Positions 33,064 to 43,250 of a DNA stretch of 64,000 bases are shown here, piece after piece. Position numbers and translations under genes: made by a program. How positions within the stretch are numbered: position 1 is the first letter of the stretch; every line of letters begins with the position of its first letter. The DNA comes from Pseudoips prasinana. Lineage: Eukaryota; Arthropoda; Insecta; Lepidoptera; Nolidae. The DNA is taken from assembly GCA_951640165.1 (NCBI GenBank), contig OX621243.1:5332001-5396000 (forward strand). Direction: 5' to 3'. The notes under the pieces were generated by a model. That model saw only the letters and a program-made list of their open reading frames with translations. It had not been told where the DNA came from and made no database searches.

Positions 33064-33245
33064 TTATGTTTTATTTGTTGATGTCTGAAAAAAGCGCAAG
33101 TCGAATCTGTGCGTGGTCCTAAAATCCCCAAACTCGTGCATGCATGGGGCGGAGGCGACGCGAGGAATTCCGGACGGGCCGAATTCGAGTTGGCGGCTCG
33201 AAGCGGCTGTCGACGCCATCTGGCTTGTAGGGGTTTACCCAATTT
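33064..33245 (-). promoter_or_regulatory. GC- and CpG-rich island with short open frame
   Basis: A 150-bp block (33100-33245) stands out as GC-rich with many CpGs (GGGGCGGAGGCGACGCGAGG, GGCGGCTCGAAGCGGCTGTC). On the minus strand an ATG at 33217-33219 in context CAGATGGCG opens a 51-codon frame starting MASTAASSRQLEFGPSGIPR and stopping at 33064-33066. A second minus frame (33057-33242) and a plus frame are also open here, as expected of GC-rich DNA. It may be a promoter or first exon of a minus-strand gene, or a GC-rich repeat relic. No TATA box or donor site is convincing. Confidence 0.3.
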
Positions 33246-33645
33246 ATCGATAGAAGTTTAACATTTCAAATAAATTGTATTATATTACTATAGTATTATT
33301 TATGTTAAACATCCTGTTTCTGTCAGTACTTTATTTTTTTCATTAAAATGAAAGTGTTTGCACAGTCTTAAATACCAACTGCATCAGAGGACACTTTGCA
33401 AATCCTTAGAAATCTATCTATATCTAGGGTTTAAGGTAATAAGTGTCCATGCATTAAATTGCTTGCTCAGAATCATAGTAAGCATTGAAATCAATGAAAA
33501 TATTTATAAATTTGCTTAACGCCAACTGGGTCAATAAAATTTTATTTGATGTCTGTTACGAAGATATTCAGAAAGATTTTTATTATTTGATTGATGATTA
33601 GATGATCAGATTTTTTATATGTATGTATATATATTTTAATTATAT

Positions 33646-33677
33646 GACTAGTTGTGGTGCACCCACCACAACTAGTC
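33646..33677. repeat. Perfect 14-bp inverted repeat, 4-nt loop
   Basis: GACTAGTTGTGGTG (33646-33659), loop CACC, reverse complement at 33664-33677. Confidence 0.92.
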
Positions 33678-35085
33678 TAGTTAAGAAAAAAACTACATTT
33701 AACTTATAATCAGAGTTTTATTTCAAAATTGAATCGGGCTAAAATATTAAAAACAAAAAAAAACTCTTGTATTGGCATTGCAAATAAAGTAGGTATTGTG
33801 AAGGTGAACATTTTAAGAGCTGACAAGAGTTTAATAAATTTTTATTGTTCTCCATTAGTCTAAATGTATAATTTTAAAATTATATTTTAAAGCAATAGCT
33901 TTAGGCTATAGAATATCTTGTTTTGACTAGAATTGTGCTTTATCAAAAATATACATTAATATCAGATATATCTGAATAGTGGTATATTTTCTTAAGAATA
34001 GTTATATTGTCACAGTATTAATTTTCAATGCTTATATGGCATTGGCAACACGTTAGCAATGCATATATTTCAACACATCATATTTTAAATGTCGCTTATG
34101 AAAAATATATTCAACTATTTTAGTCCACCAAAAATATTTACGAAAATTAATTCAAATTGTATTACAAATAAAAGTCGTTTAAACTTTAGCATTCATTAAT
34201 ATTACACAATCTATGAATCACGGCAAATTAGAATACCAAATTCTCTATAATAAATTCTTTTAAATACTTTCGTGAATTCGAGAATCTCCTAATTTATATC
34301 AATTAAGTATTCATTATGTGTTTACTGAATTTTTTATTTCTCTATATTGAATGTCTAAGTCCGATATGGTTCGCCTAATTCCCGTAAGATAATTATTATT
34401 TATGTTATTTACTATACTAAACTATTATATATTTATTCAAATCCTACAAATTAACGATATTAATATCAAATTTATAACTTCATCGCAAATATTTTTATTG
34501 CTAGTAAGGATATAAACGATAAGGGCAAGGACCTCAAAAATTCTATTAAAACAATTGACATTTTCTAAATCCTAAAAAAGCTATCGACAGGCACCATCAC
34601 TATTAAAAGCGCGGCAACATCGCGGTCCCCCATCCCGTTCTAACACATATTAAACATAATCTATCTCTTTCACACAGCGACTACCTTATTTAAATAAGAG
34701 TGAGCGTGGTTGCAATACATATCCCGTTACAGTTTAAACTTTATCCTGTTTAATTTAGGGTAGTTTTTAGTTTGGAGGGTAGATTAAAAGGTAAAAAACC
34801 TGCAAAGGCAGGTTACGGAGCGATCGCGCGCTCTCCTGTGGAAGACACTTGACTTAAAGAGTGTTTTGGCCGGAAATATGCTCCAAATTTTGATTGGATA
34901 CTGACCTTCACACAAGTGCTCCCTTTAGAATATAGGTTAGGTCAAGAAGAAAAATAATAGAATAGATGGCCTTCGAACAAAGCCTTTGGCCTTAAAATAA
35001 TATCTTGATATCTTTGGTGGAACTATGTGATTCTGCTGGTACAGTTGTGGTTTTAGTTTGCTGAACAAGACTGAAGCTATCAATC
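33678..35085. other. AT-rich stretch, no gene recognised
   Basis: Very AT-rich until 34600, then a moderately GC-richer block 34600-34860 (AGCGCGGCAACATCGCGGTC, GGAGCGATCGCGCGCTCTCC) with a small AACCTGC/GCAGGTT hairpin at 34798-34815. No exon or promoter could be supported. Confidence 0.35.
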
Positions 35086-35245
35086 ATGTCATGTCTGCCA
35101 AAAGACGTCCACTGCCAAAGAAGAACTGCTCAAAAAGATCTTAGGGAATATGCAATAGTCATCCTGTGTGGAAGACGGGTTATAGATAACCCCAGTGTAA
35201 TGATCATAATACTCAAAAAGACACTACCGTTCTGATGAGTTGAAG
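35086..35245 (-). mobile_element. RTE-b LINE 3' end, decayed
   Basis: GTCTGCCAAAAGACGTCCAC, TGCCAAAGAAG, AAAAAGATCTTAGGG, TAATGATCATAATACTCAAA and AAGACACTACCGTT loosely follow the RTE-b order seen at 47790-47985. Confidence 0.4.
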
Positions 35246-35374
35246 TGGTAATATTCAACACCACACACAGTACACAGCACTAATGCAATAGTCACCTTAT
35301 AATTATATTGAAGCCTACAATAATGTCATACTGGTGACAGCCAGGCATCTGTCATTTACAATAGGGAACCGAGA

Positions 35375-35575
35375 CCTGGGTATGGTGCACAAGTTTGTTC
35401 AAAAACACAGGAGCACTTGGCTCCAATTCTTTCTTTCGTACATCTTAGTGGCACAGTCAGTCAAGAATTTTTATATCCAAACTAATATAACGTTTTAGGT
35501 TGCCCGGAATTGAACTCAGGACTTCATTATCTGCGGTTGAGCAAGCTACTGTTGGACTAACGAGACGGTACAAGT
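35375..35575 (-). mobile_element. SINE S4, decayed
   Basis: GTGCACAAGTTTGTTCAAAA, CACAGGAGCACTTGG at one end and a head TCTCGTTAGTCCAACAGTAG, GAGTTCAATTCCGGGCAACC at the other. The middle is deleted. Confidence 0.55.
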
Positions 35576-35815
35576 TTACAATCAGCGAATAGCTGCCGTC
35601 AATGACACGCACACACATCTAGGCCTAGGCGTCTAGCGCGTCACCAATGGACTATTGTAAACGCCTAAGTAATAGCAGGCGATCATATTTACAACCTGTG
35701 GCTAACTTAGAACTCTACTATAGAGGTACATCTACAATCACTTACGAAATTAAATGGGCGCAAATTCTAAAAACTTAGAACTGAATACAAGGTAAATCAA
35801 ATCATTTATTTGTTA

Positions 35816-36040
35816 CTAGCTGTGCCCCGCGGTTTTACCCGCGTTAAATTTTATAAATTATCACATCTCCTCCCTCGTAGGTGATAGCGTGATAATATGT
35901 TGACCCGACCTCTTAGTGATATCCATGCAAAATTTGAAGTAAATCCATGCAGTACTTTTTGAGTCTAGCCCGGACATACATACAGACACACAGACAAAAA
36001 TTCTAAAAACTATATTTTTGGCTTCGATATCGATTGTAGA
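35816..36040 (-). mobile_element. Helitron-like element (Hel), variant interior
   Basis: CTAGCTGTGCCCCGCGG at the CTAG end after A35815. The other end is less certain; TCTACAATCGATATCGAAGC (minus) starting at 36040 next to T36041 fits a TC terminus. Interior ATCACCTACGAGGGAGGAGA and CAAAAAGTACTGCATGG differ from other copies. Confidence 0.6.
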
Positions 36041-36365
36041 TCACGCCCCAAGTATCATTTTTATATAATATTAAATGTACAGTTTTGACTTTCCTACGAT
36101 TTTATTATATGTGTAGATAAATAAATATATTTCCAATGCCAACCAACAATATAATGTATTCCTAATTTTGCATGTCCTAAAAGGAAGACATAGAGCACCC
36201 AAAATTAAGTGCATATCAGTCATAATTAATAACAAGTAAATTTGTACGTTAATAAATTGCGATTTCCCAATTTCCAAAAGGGCATATGCCTTAATCGCCA
36301 CTCTGACATTTAGTCAGATTTTAGGTACAAGTTCCCTGGTCTATGGTATATATAATGATATTTTT

Positions 36366-36520
36366 TTAAGGCAACGCCCACATAATTTTACAAAATACCG
36401 TCTTTCATACGTTGTCAATTACAATCATATAATTGACGAAAACAGAGCACACCCAGCCACAAAACAACTACTTATGGGCCACACAAAAATTCCCAATAAA
36501 GTCACGGTGCTCGTTCTATT
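36366..36520 (-). mobile_element. SINE S5, decayed, head lost
   Basis: AAGGCAACGCCCACATAATT, CACACCCAGCCACAAAACAA and CTACTTATGGGCCACACAAA are the S5 body on the minus strand. The tRNA-like head is missing beyond 36510. Confidence 0.55.
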
Positions 36521-36844
36521 ATTAAAAACAGCTACTTAGTAACAAACTAACGATTTGCCCACATAAAATGTCTTATATAGACCATAGATAAAATAAGACT
36601 ATATGGACGTCCGTAAGAAACACATAGTTTAGCTCACAACCAGTTGTTCCGTTACCAATGAGTGATGGTTAATCCTGTCAACTGGTCTGCGATCCCGATC
36701 TGTCATTGCAGTATGATACCAAAGAATATATAGATTATACAGATGTTTATTCCCCATTCTGCGTGTAAATCATACTTGGAATACTCATACTAAATATATC
36801 GTAGTAACTATTTGTTCTGTGGCTCTTTTATAGTGATATTGACT

Positions 36845-37196
36845 GTCTCGTTGGTCTAGCGGTAGCGTTCACCCGCAGAGAACGAAGTCCTGGGTTCAAA
36901 TCCCGGGTCGGACCAAAAATATATTTTGGGACTTTTCTGTAAAGAGAAAAATTTCTCAGCATCAGCCCGTAATCTGGGAGTTGGCGGTATTATACCCCCA
37001 TGCCTCGGAGAGCACGTAAAGCCGTCGGTCCTGTACCTGACCTCTTTCCGATCGTGTCGCCTAGGCGTCCCATTGGATCATGAGAGTGATGGAATAGAAA
37101 GTGCTCCTGTGTATGCGCACGCACTTGAGCACTGTAATATGTCCCGCGCAGATGGCTAATCTCTGTTGATACTGGCCGCCGTGGCCGAAACTCGGA
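36845..37196 (+). mobile_element. SINE S4, full length reference copy
   Basis: Head GTCTCGTTGGTCTAGCGGTA, box B GGGTTCAAATCCCGGGTCGG, GGGAGTTGGCGGTATTATAC, GGAGAGCACGTAAAGCCGTC, CCTGACCTCTTTCCGATCGT, GATCATGAGAGTGATGGAAT, GCACTGTAATATGTCCCGCG and the 3' end GGCCGCCGTGGCCGAAACTC. No simple tail. The 77-codon plus frame is a by-product. Confidence 0.88.
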
Positions 37197-37274
37197 TAGG
37201 AGGACATTAAATTAAAGTGATATGTGTTATCACGATAATATGAGTGCTTTTCTAGTTAGTTTTTGTTTTAGTTT

Positions 37275-37329
37275 CTGTTTAAAATTCTCAATATGTTATA
37301 TTTTGAGAATTTTAAACAGCAATACGAAA
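37275..37329. repeat. Perfect 17-bp inverted repeat, 21-nt loop
   Basis: CTGTTTAAAATTCTCAA (37275-37291) and its reverse complement (37313-37329). Confidence 0.85.
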
Positions 37330-37531
37330 AATGTCTCAAAATTACGCCACAAACACAAACTCTTAATTGTATGTACATCAGAATTCTCAACTGAAACAGT
37401 TATTCTAGTTTTATTACAACACTACACGGTTAACTTTGATGATGGAGTCTGTTACTGTCACACTGTAGGGCTTGGTCTCCTCTTTCAATGACAGGGAGTA
37501 GGCTATGTCTACCATTCTGGCCTAGCAGAAT

Positions 37532-37556
37532 CATTTCCATCAATATGATGGAAATG
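37532..37556. repeat. Perfect 11-bp inverted repeat, 3-nt loop
   Basis: CATTTCCATCA, loop ATA, TGATGGAAATG. Confidence 0.7.
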
Positions 37557-39574
37557 CTGACAAAAAATCGTGTTAAAATTGGACCACGCAAGCACAAGCT
37601 TTAATTTTACAACACCACTTTTTCGTGTTGGAGGTTAAAAGCAAAATACGAATGTATTAATAATATATTTCCATTCGTTACTTAATTTCTGATTTCAACT
37701 CGCGCAACCTGTTGACGGGTTGTCAGTTTGAGATAAAAGTGAAACTGAGTAAGTTGGTTAGTCAACTTTTTGATATCGCAGTTTTTATGGTTAGGATAGT
37801 TTTAATACTACTATTTGTATGTGTTGCATAATTTTAAAGATAGTCTCATTACTGCTAAACTAATTGAGCACTTTTCGCAACACAAGCTTTAATCTAAATT
37901 AAAAACATATTTAAATTTAATCATCTATTATTTTATGCAGCCAGGCATTCAGTACTTAAGCTGCGAGTATTCACAATTAGAGATTAAGTTTGAACCTTTT
38001 ACCTTGTCCGTAGGACATACCTATATATGTGAATTGTGAGTAGAATGAAACGGTAGCAATATTTAATTACTCGTGTATACGGTTTAAAGCAGAAGTGGGT
38101 AAGTCTCTGCTGCTGATAAAAAGACATTTCTTTCTCAACTTAAAGCTCTATTTTTTTACATGACTTTTACTGTTAGCGTTGTAGGCTTTTACTTCTGCAC
38201 CCAACAATACAACAGAGCCAAGACTTTAGCCATCTAGCAAAATGAAACTACAAAATAAGTCACACTCCCTTGAATATTGCCTCTGGGTGGTTACTGACAG
38301 ATAGTTGCATGAGAGAAACAGCTTTGACAGTACTACTGTCGCTCTGCGTAGACAAGTGAAGATCTTAAAGGTCTGCCCCAGGTTTGTTAGTTCGAACACA
38401 GACGATGATGTAAATATATAAAATACACTCTTTCTTATAATATGATATGAACGGGACAGCCCAACGTAGGCCCTATTACGCCTTCTTCTAATGTAAAACA
38501 AATGAAGGTCCAAATCTCATTGAATGATTAAATATATATTAGTATTAATTCCCAGTATTAAATATACATTAATTATCCAACAGCTATCAGTCTTCCAAAA
38601 TTTTTGAATGAAATATAATCTTAAAACCTTAGTTGTTAAGCTATGTAGATAAGTAGTCTTATCTGTACCGGAAGTAATACACACTTTTTTAAGAAGTCAT
38701 TGTACTGCTACCTCTCTTAAGCTTGACTCAAACAGCAGCGATAAAGCTTGGCATAAATTCTCCAAGAGATTCCCAACTTTATTTCAAGAGGGTAGAGTTC
38801 ATATTTGAAGTTGACTTGGTAATGTAGTAAAGCTTTCTATAGATCGTTAGTATTGTAAGTCCAGCCCTCATAAACAAATCTTTGTTTAGTTCTAGACAAA
38901 TAAAGGTCACGTCCAGTTTATGTTTATAGCATAGAAATAGAATATTGTTGTATAGTAGTGCCTAGTAAAAGTGGTAATATTTATCACTAGCCCTTGGATT
39001 GTATAACACCAAGTTCCTAGTCATATACCGAGAAGTACAGTGTACCTATTTTAAAGCGACTCCAAACGGAGTAAGGTTCTATATTAAATTTGTTTCCTTT
39101 TGTGTAAAAAGCTTATTTGCATAGCTTTTGAAATAGTCTAGAAACAGTAAAAAAAAACAATGATATCCACAGTAGCTTCAAGAAAAATCGCCGTACGTCC
39201 ATGTAGCACGGAGGCCATATTTCACGAACGCCCACAGACTAATAGATAGCGGGAACAAATGACGAGCGATCATTCAACTTAACCCGAACATAAGTAACTG
39301 GCAGATACGCGAATGGAAAATTTGGTAGCGGTTTTCATTTATTAATTGGCATTCTGAATGTATCGTTAATGTTTGGCGATAGAGCGGTCTTTGACTTAAT
39401 ATTTATTACTAACTGTTCCCGGCGTGTTAACGTAAGTCTGTCTCTTTCTATCTTCGCTAACTTATATCTCCCTCTCAACCTCCGTTCAAGTCGCCCAATC
39501 ACACTGTTCGTAACGCTCTCATCACGCAGTCACCAGCATACTCCCTAAGTAAAGCGTGGGTGAAGAATCTCAAA
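37557..39574. other. No gene or repeat recognised
   Basis: Unique-looking sequence. The 95-codon minus frame at 38226-38513 (ends near DLHLFYIRRRRN at its N-terminus) has no recognised domain or conserved pattern and is rejected as a gene. Confidence 0.35.
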
Positions 39575-39752
39575 AATGGGAAATAATAAATTTAATCGTC
39601 CGGCGGGTCTCGAACCTGCACCATCTACCAATCCGGGGTAGGCGCTCTGCGTTAAGCTACGAACGATACACGCTGGCAGATCAAATTTAGGATTCCCATG
39701 CTAACACCCTTCCGGAGGATGTAGGTAGTATCTATCGGTTTTGTTTTTCTAG
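39575..39752 (-). repeat. tRNA-like unit S7, copy 1
   Basis: Minus strand 39664-39599 folds as a cloverleaf: acceptor TCGTTCG/CGGACGA (7 bp with one T-G), D arm GCT/AGC, anticodon stem CTACC/GGTAG with loop CCGGATT, and T arm GCAGG/CCCGC (one mismatch) around TTCGAGA. Loop position 33 is C, not T, which argues against a working tRNA. By position the anticodon would be GGA. The unit continues about 90 bp upstream of the tRNA-like part (TAGATACTACCTACATCCTC, CGGAAGGGTGTTAGCATGGG), identical in copy 2. Confidence 0.6.
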
Positions 39753-39870
39753 AAACATGGCCGACTGATACGTTCACAGTTGCATGTGCAAGATCATATC
39801 ATTTTGATAATACCTTCCAAATTATTAAATTTTAATTTTATAAAATTATTCGCAATGCAAAGCGTTTATC

Positions 39871-40047
39871 TAGGGAAATAACAAATTTTATCGTCCGGCG
39901 GGTCTCGAACCTGCACCATCTACCAATCAGGTGTAGGCGCTCTGCGTTAAGCTACGAACGATACACGCTGGCAGATCAAATTTAGGATTCCCATGCTAAC
40001 TCCCTTCCGGAGGATGTAGGTAGTATCTATCGATTTTGTTTTTCTAG
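39871..40047 (-). repeat. tRNA-like unit S7, copy 2
   Basis: About 175 bp, over 95% identical to copy 1 by eye. The anticodon-arm differs: CTACA/GGTAG with loop CCTGATT (TGA at the anticodon position). The two copies lie 296 bp apart in the same orientation. GTAAAGCGTGGGTGAAGAA before copy 1 (39550) and GTAAAGACGTGGGTAAAGAA after copy 2 (40048) are also near-identical. Confidence 0.6.
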
Positions 40048-40431
40048 TAAAGACGTGGGTAAAGAAGTTTTATTTCAAAAGCATTCCATAAGTCCTGTGT
40101 ACCTCAACGGCCATTTGAGTAACTTTACACTGCGGTCGGTGTGTAAATGATTCGTCGCCTAGTGGTAACCGAACCCCGTGTCAGTAGGTTATAGAGAAAT
40201 TGGTCCAGAGTCGCAAACTGTAATCAGATAGCCAGATAGTCGGACGTTTAGTTATTTATTACGAATTATGAGCACCGTTTGTTCTTTGTGAATTGTTCGA
40301 GGTATTTATTTGTATTTCAATTTGTGAATGTAATTATTTGAGCGGTGTTGTATTTCAATCAGTGTTTTATTGAAAGTTTAAAATAGAATACTGCATTATT
40401 TATTGAACTTACACTGGTACAACATATATTT

Positions 40432-40557
40432 ACTAGCCCGTTGGATTAGTGGTTGGTGATTCCTACGCTAGAGGTCGTGGGTTCGATTCCTGCCCAGGAC
40501 AAACCTTTGAGTGATGAACAAGACTATTTGTTCTATGTATGGATGTAATTTATCTAC
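40432..40557 (+). mobile_element. SINE S3, 5' half
   Basis: CTAGCCCGTTGGATTAGTGG, box B GGGTTCGATTCCTGCC, GAACAAGACTATTTGTTCTA. Truncated where RTE-a begins. Confidence 0.75.
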
Positions 40558-40748
40558 AATATGATCATCAGTCTGAAATTGTCCACTGCTGGCCTCCCCC
40601 AAATATCTTCACAATTGCCGGTCTTGCACTATTCACACCCAGCGGTTTTCAGAGAACCTCCCAAGATCATCAGATTCGGTCCATCTTGTTTGGGGCCTCA
40701 CCACACTGCGTCTTCCGGTTGCGAGTCCAGCCGTCGCAACTCGAGAAC
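40558..40748 (-). mobile_element. RTE-a LINE 3' end
   Basis: ATGATCATCAGTCTGAAATT, TGTCCACTGCTGGCCTCCCC, GCCGGTCTTGCACTATTCAC and TCGGTCCATCTTGTTTGGGG on the plus strand are the reverse of RTE-a, out to TCTTCCGGTTGCGAGTCC. Coding frame broken. It follows S3 without a gap. Confidence 0.75.
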
Positions 40749-40864
40749 TATTATATAATAGTTATTAATAAATTACCTTACCGCTAAAAAAAAAAACTAA
40801 GAATAAATTGATTAAATATGGAAGGATTGCAAGCAGTAATATATGGCTAGGGGGTAAAACAAGA

Positions 40865-41070
40865 TAAATATTAATTAATAATATCCTGGGACATTATTCA
40901 CACATAGGCATCTGATCTTAAATTAAACAGAGCTTGTACTATGGAAATCAGATAACTGATACAATTCATATACTACTTTTCTTTTGTAAATACATATTTA
41001 TATAGATAATTAGACCTAGACACAGGACAAAACGACATGTTCATGTACACAAATATCGGTCCTGAAATAT
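40865..41070 (-). mobile_element. SINE S2, head lost
   Basis: CCTGGGACATTATTCACACA, AGAGCTTGTACTATGGAAAT, ACTTTTCTTTTGTAAATACA and CATGTTCATGTACACAAATA. It ends at TCGGTCCTGA where the tRNA-like head should start. Confidence 0.75.
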
Positions 41071-41565
41071 ATAAAATCTAAATACATTGGGATTGATACA
41101 AGAGTCTTTTAGAGATTTAATTCTATTAAAAAAATACAAAAATACTTAAAAAATCGTATACTTAGACACATAAAAGAAAAGTAGCGGCACTTTAACTGTC
41201 TTATTTTTCTTTCTATGAATCTAAGTTAACTACCACACAAAAAGTACATTACACGAAGTGTTTAAGCTTCAATAGTTAGTTGGAACTACTCGAATAAATA
41301 AACTTACTATCTAGGCGGTAGCAGAAAGCATCATCAATTTGAATTGGCGACATAGGATGCATTTACAACGTAGTGCAAACTTGCCAACAAAACATTAGTC
41401 AAAGACGCTGTTAGTATTTATTGATCACAGCTTTGGCAATGCTTTACTGGATGATATCGTGCATTTGGCGGGCTTAATGTGCGTTTTAAGTGTGAGATTA
41501 GAATAAAAATGCGTCCTATTAACTGTGGGAAATGGTATTAGTTGGTTCACTACATTAAAGTGACT

Positions 41566-42330
41566 GCCTCGTTGGTCTAGCGGTAGCGTGTTCAACCGCA
41601 TACCCGGGATTTGAACCCAGGACTTCAGGTTCAAATCCCGAGTCGGGGCAAAAAGTGATTTTGGGATTTTTCCGTAGAAAGAAATATCTCAGTATCAGCC
41701 CGAAGTCTGGGAGCTGGCGGTATTATACCCCCGTGCCTCGGAGAGCACGTAAAGGCGCGGGCCCACCGCGGTGCACGGAGAGGCTACGCACGTGTATTAA
41801 GCTTCGCTTTGTAAGAAAATGTGTGTGGTTGTGTCCACTGCAACCCACGGAGAGGCTACGCATGAATTGACGTCATTGATACACGCGTGGCTTGCTCGAA
41901 TAGGCGGTTACATAGCTCAACGCTGTCAACGTGGGTCTACGTTTCCACTGGAGTACACGAATAAGACACACGACTATGTACAGCTCGGTTATCGCAGAGC
42001 AGTTTTCAGGCATGTGTGTAGCCTCTCCGTGCGCCGTGCCACGCTAAACATAGTCGTGGGTCTTCGTGTAGGTACTCCAGTGGAAACGTAGACCCACGTT
42101 GTCAAACAAATGAATACACGCAGCTAAAATGCGCCGCGTGCCCGAGCACAGCATGCACTGCGGTGGGGCCGCGCCTTAAAGCCGTCGGTCCTGTACCGGA
42201 CCTCTTTCCGATCGTGTCGCTAGTCGTCCCATCGGATCATGAGAGTGATGGAATAGAAAGTGCCCCTGTGTTTGCGCACACACCTGTGCACTTTAATATG
42301 TCCTGCGCAATTGGCTAATCTCCATTGAGA
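41566..42330 (+). mobile_element. SINE S4, interrupted by a MITE
   Basis: Parts 41566-41752 and 42177-42330. The head has a local rearrangement: ACCCGGGATTTGAACC then CAGGACTTCA then GGTTCAAATCCCGAGT, so box B is present in both orientations (arms 41605-41617 and 41628-41640). The body is normal on both sides of the insert (GAGAGCACGTAA / AGCCGTCGGTCC). Confidence 0.88.
41753..42176. mobile_element. 424-bp MITE, PIF/Harbinger-like, in S4
   Basis: Flanked by TAA (41750-41752, 42177-42179). Ends are AGGCGCGGGCCCACCGCGGT and, reversed, AGGCGCGGCCCCACCGCAGT, so the terminal inverted repeat is at least 23 bp with two mismatches. The 3-bp TAA duplication fits the TWA rule of PIF/Harbinger. A second, inner pair of inverted arms of about 45 bp lies at 41930-41975 and 42045-42098 (GTGGGTCTACGTTTCCACTG). 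CGGAGAGGCTACGCA occurs twice (41776, 41844) and inverted near 42012. No transposase frame of normal size, so non-autonomous. Confidence 0.85.
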
Positions 42331-42377
42331 CTGATCACATTAAAATGTTGACTGATCTGTTGGCTGTGTGGCTGACA

Positions 42378-42535
42378 GCCATAAAGAATATCGTCACCCC
42401 ATCTCATCCCGTGGGGGTGTAGAAGTCATCTCGAGCGAATATATACCAGAGAATGGGAAGCAGCGTTCTCCTCCGTACTATGACTATCTTACTGCGATCG
42501 CAGACCCGTCTGCCAAGCGTGGCAATTATGGCATA
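42378..42535 (+). mobile_element. RTE-b LINE 3' end
   Basis: TCACCCCATCTCATCCCGTG, GGGGTGTAGAAGTCATCTCG, ACTATGACTATCTTACTGCG and GTCTGCCAAGCGTGGCAATT. The terminal TTTGTCCAGCAGTGGACG part is missing. Confidence 0.7.
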
Positions 42536-42579
42536 TAATACTGCATTCTTTATTGAACTTACACTATTGAAACATAATA

Positions 42580-43080
42580 TATTGACTGGCCCGTTGGTCC
42601 GTTGGTTGACCCAGACTGCTAAGCTAGTGGTTGTGGGTTCGATCCCCACCTAGGAAAAATATCTGTGTTATGAACACAATTTTGACGGTCACCGTAGCCT
42701 AGTTGGTAGTGCTCCTGCCTACGAAGCTGGTGGTCCTGGGTTCGAGTCCCGGTAAATGCAAATATTTGTGTGATGAGCACGAATTTTTGTTTCTGAGTCA
42801 TGGATGTTTTCTATGTACATATGTTTTTATCTATCTATATAAGTATGTATATCGTCGCCTGGTACCCACAGTACAAGCTTTGCTTAGTTTGGGGCTAGGA
42901 TGATCTGTGTGACATTGTCCCTAGATATTATTATTATTTATTAATTGTTCTTAGTCTGTATGTAATTTACGTTTAATTTGTATGTTTTTAGAAATGTACT
43001 AGTATGTTCATCAGTTGTCTGGGTTGCCATAGTATAGGCTCTATCTACTTTTGGATCAGATGGCATTGTGTTGGTTGATA
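42580..43080 (+). mobile_element. SINE S3, interrupted by S1
   Basis: Head part 42580-42683 (GGCCCGTTGGTCCGTTGGTT, box B GGGTTCGATCCCCACC, GTTATGAACACAATT) and body part 42941-43080 (TTGTTCTTAGTCTGTATGTA, TCATCAGTTGTCTGGGTTGC, TTGGATCAGATGGCATTGTG). Removing 42684-42940 restores a normal S3. AATT occurs on both sides. Confidence 0.85.
42684..42940 (+). mobile_element. SINE S1, full length, in S3
   Basis: Consensus-like: GACGGTCACCGTAGCCTAGT, box B GGTTCGAGTCCCGG, through GTACAAGCTTTGCTTAGTTT to the ATT tail at 42929-42940. Being inside S3 shows S1 moved after S3. Confidence 0.92.
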
Positions 43081-43194
43081 TTTATTAATTAATTTATATT
43101 GATATTATGTTATTCTTGTATTTCGTTATATGTCTATCAATAGTTATTTTCTTCTTATTTTACTTTAAAATTATTTCCATAACTTCCATTCTGA

Positions 43195-43250
43195 TGGATA
43201 TCAGATGGCAGTATGGTAGTTGCCCCAAGATATTTATTATTTATTTATTA
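43195..43250 (+). mobile_element. SINE S3, 3' tip
   Basis: GGATATCAGATGGCAGTATG, GTAGTTGCCCCAAGATATTT and a T/A tail. Confidence 0.5.

Noticed and set aside
36845..36915. Possible Glu- or Gly-type tRNA gene
   Set aside because: It is the head of S4; acceptor ends do not pair properly and the body follows without a terminator.
38226..38513. 95-codon minus open frame
   Set aside because: No domain, no splice context, and composition that matches random AT-rich translation.
41819..42091. 90-codon plus open frame in the MITE
   Set aside because: The element is built of inverted repeats and too short for a transposase; no DDE-type motif is visible.
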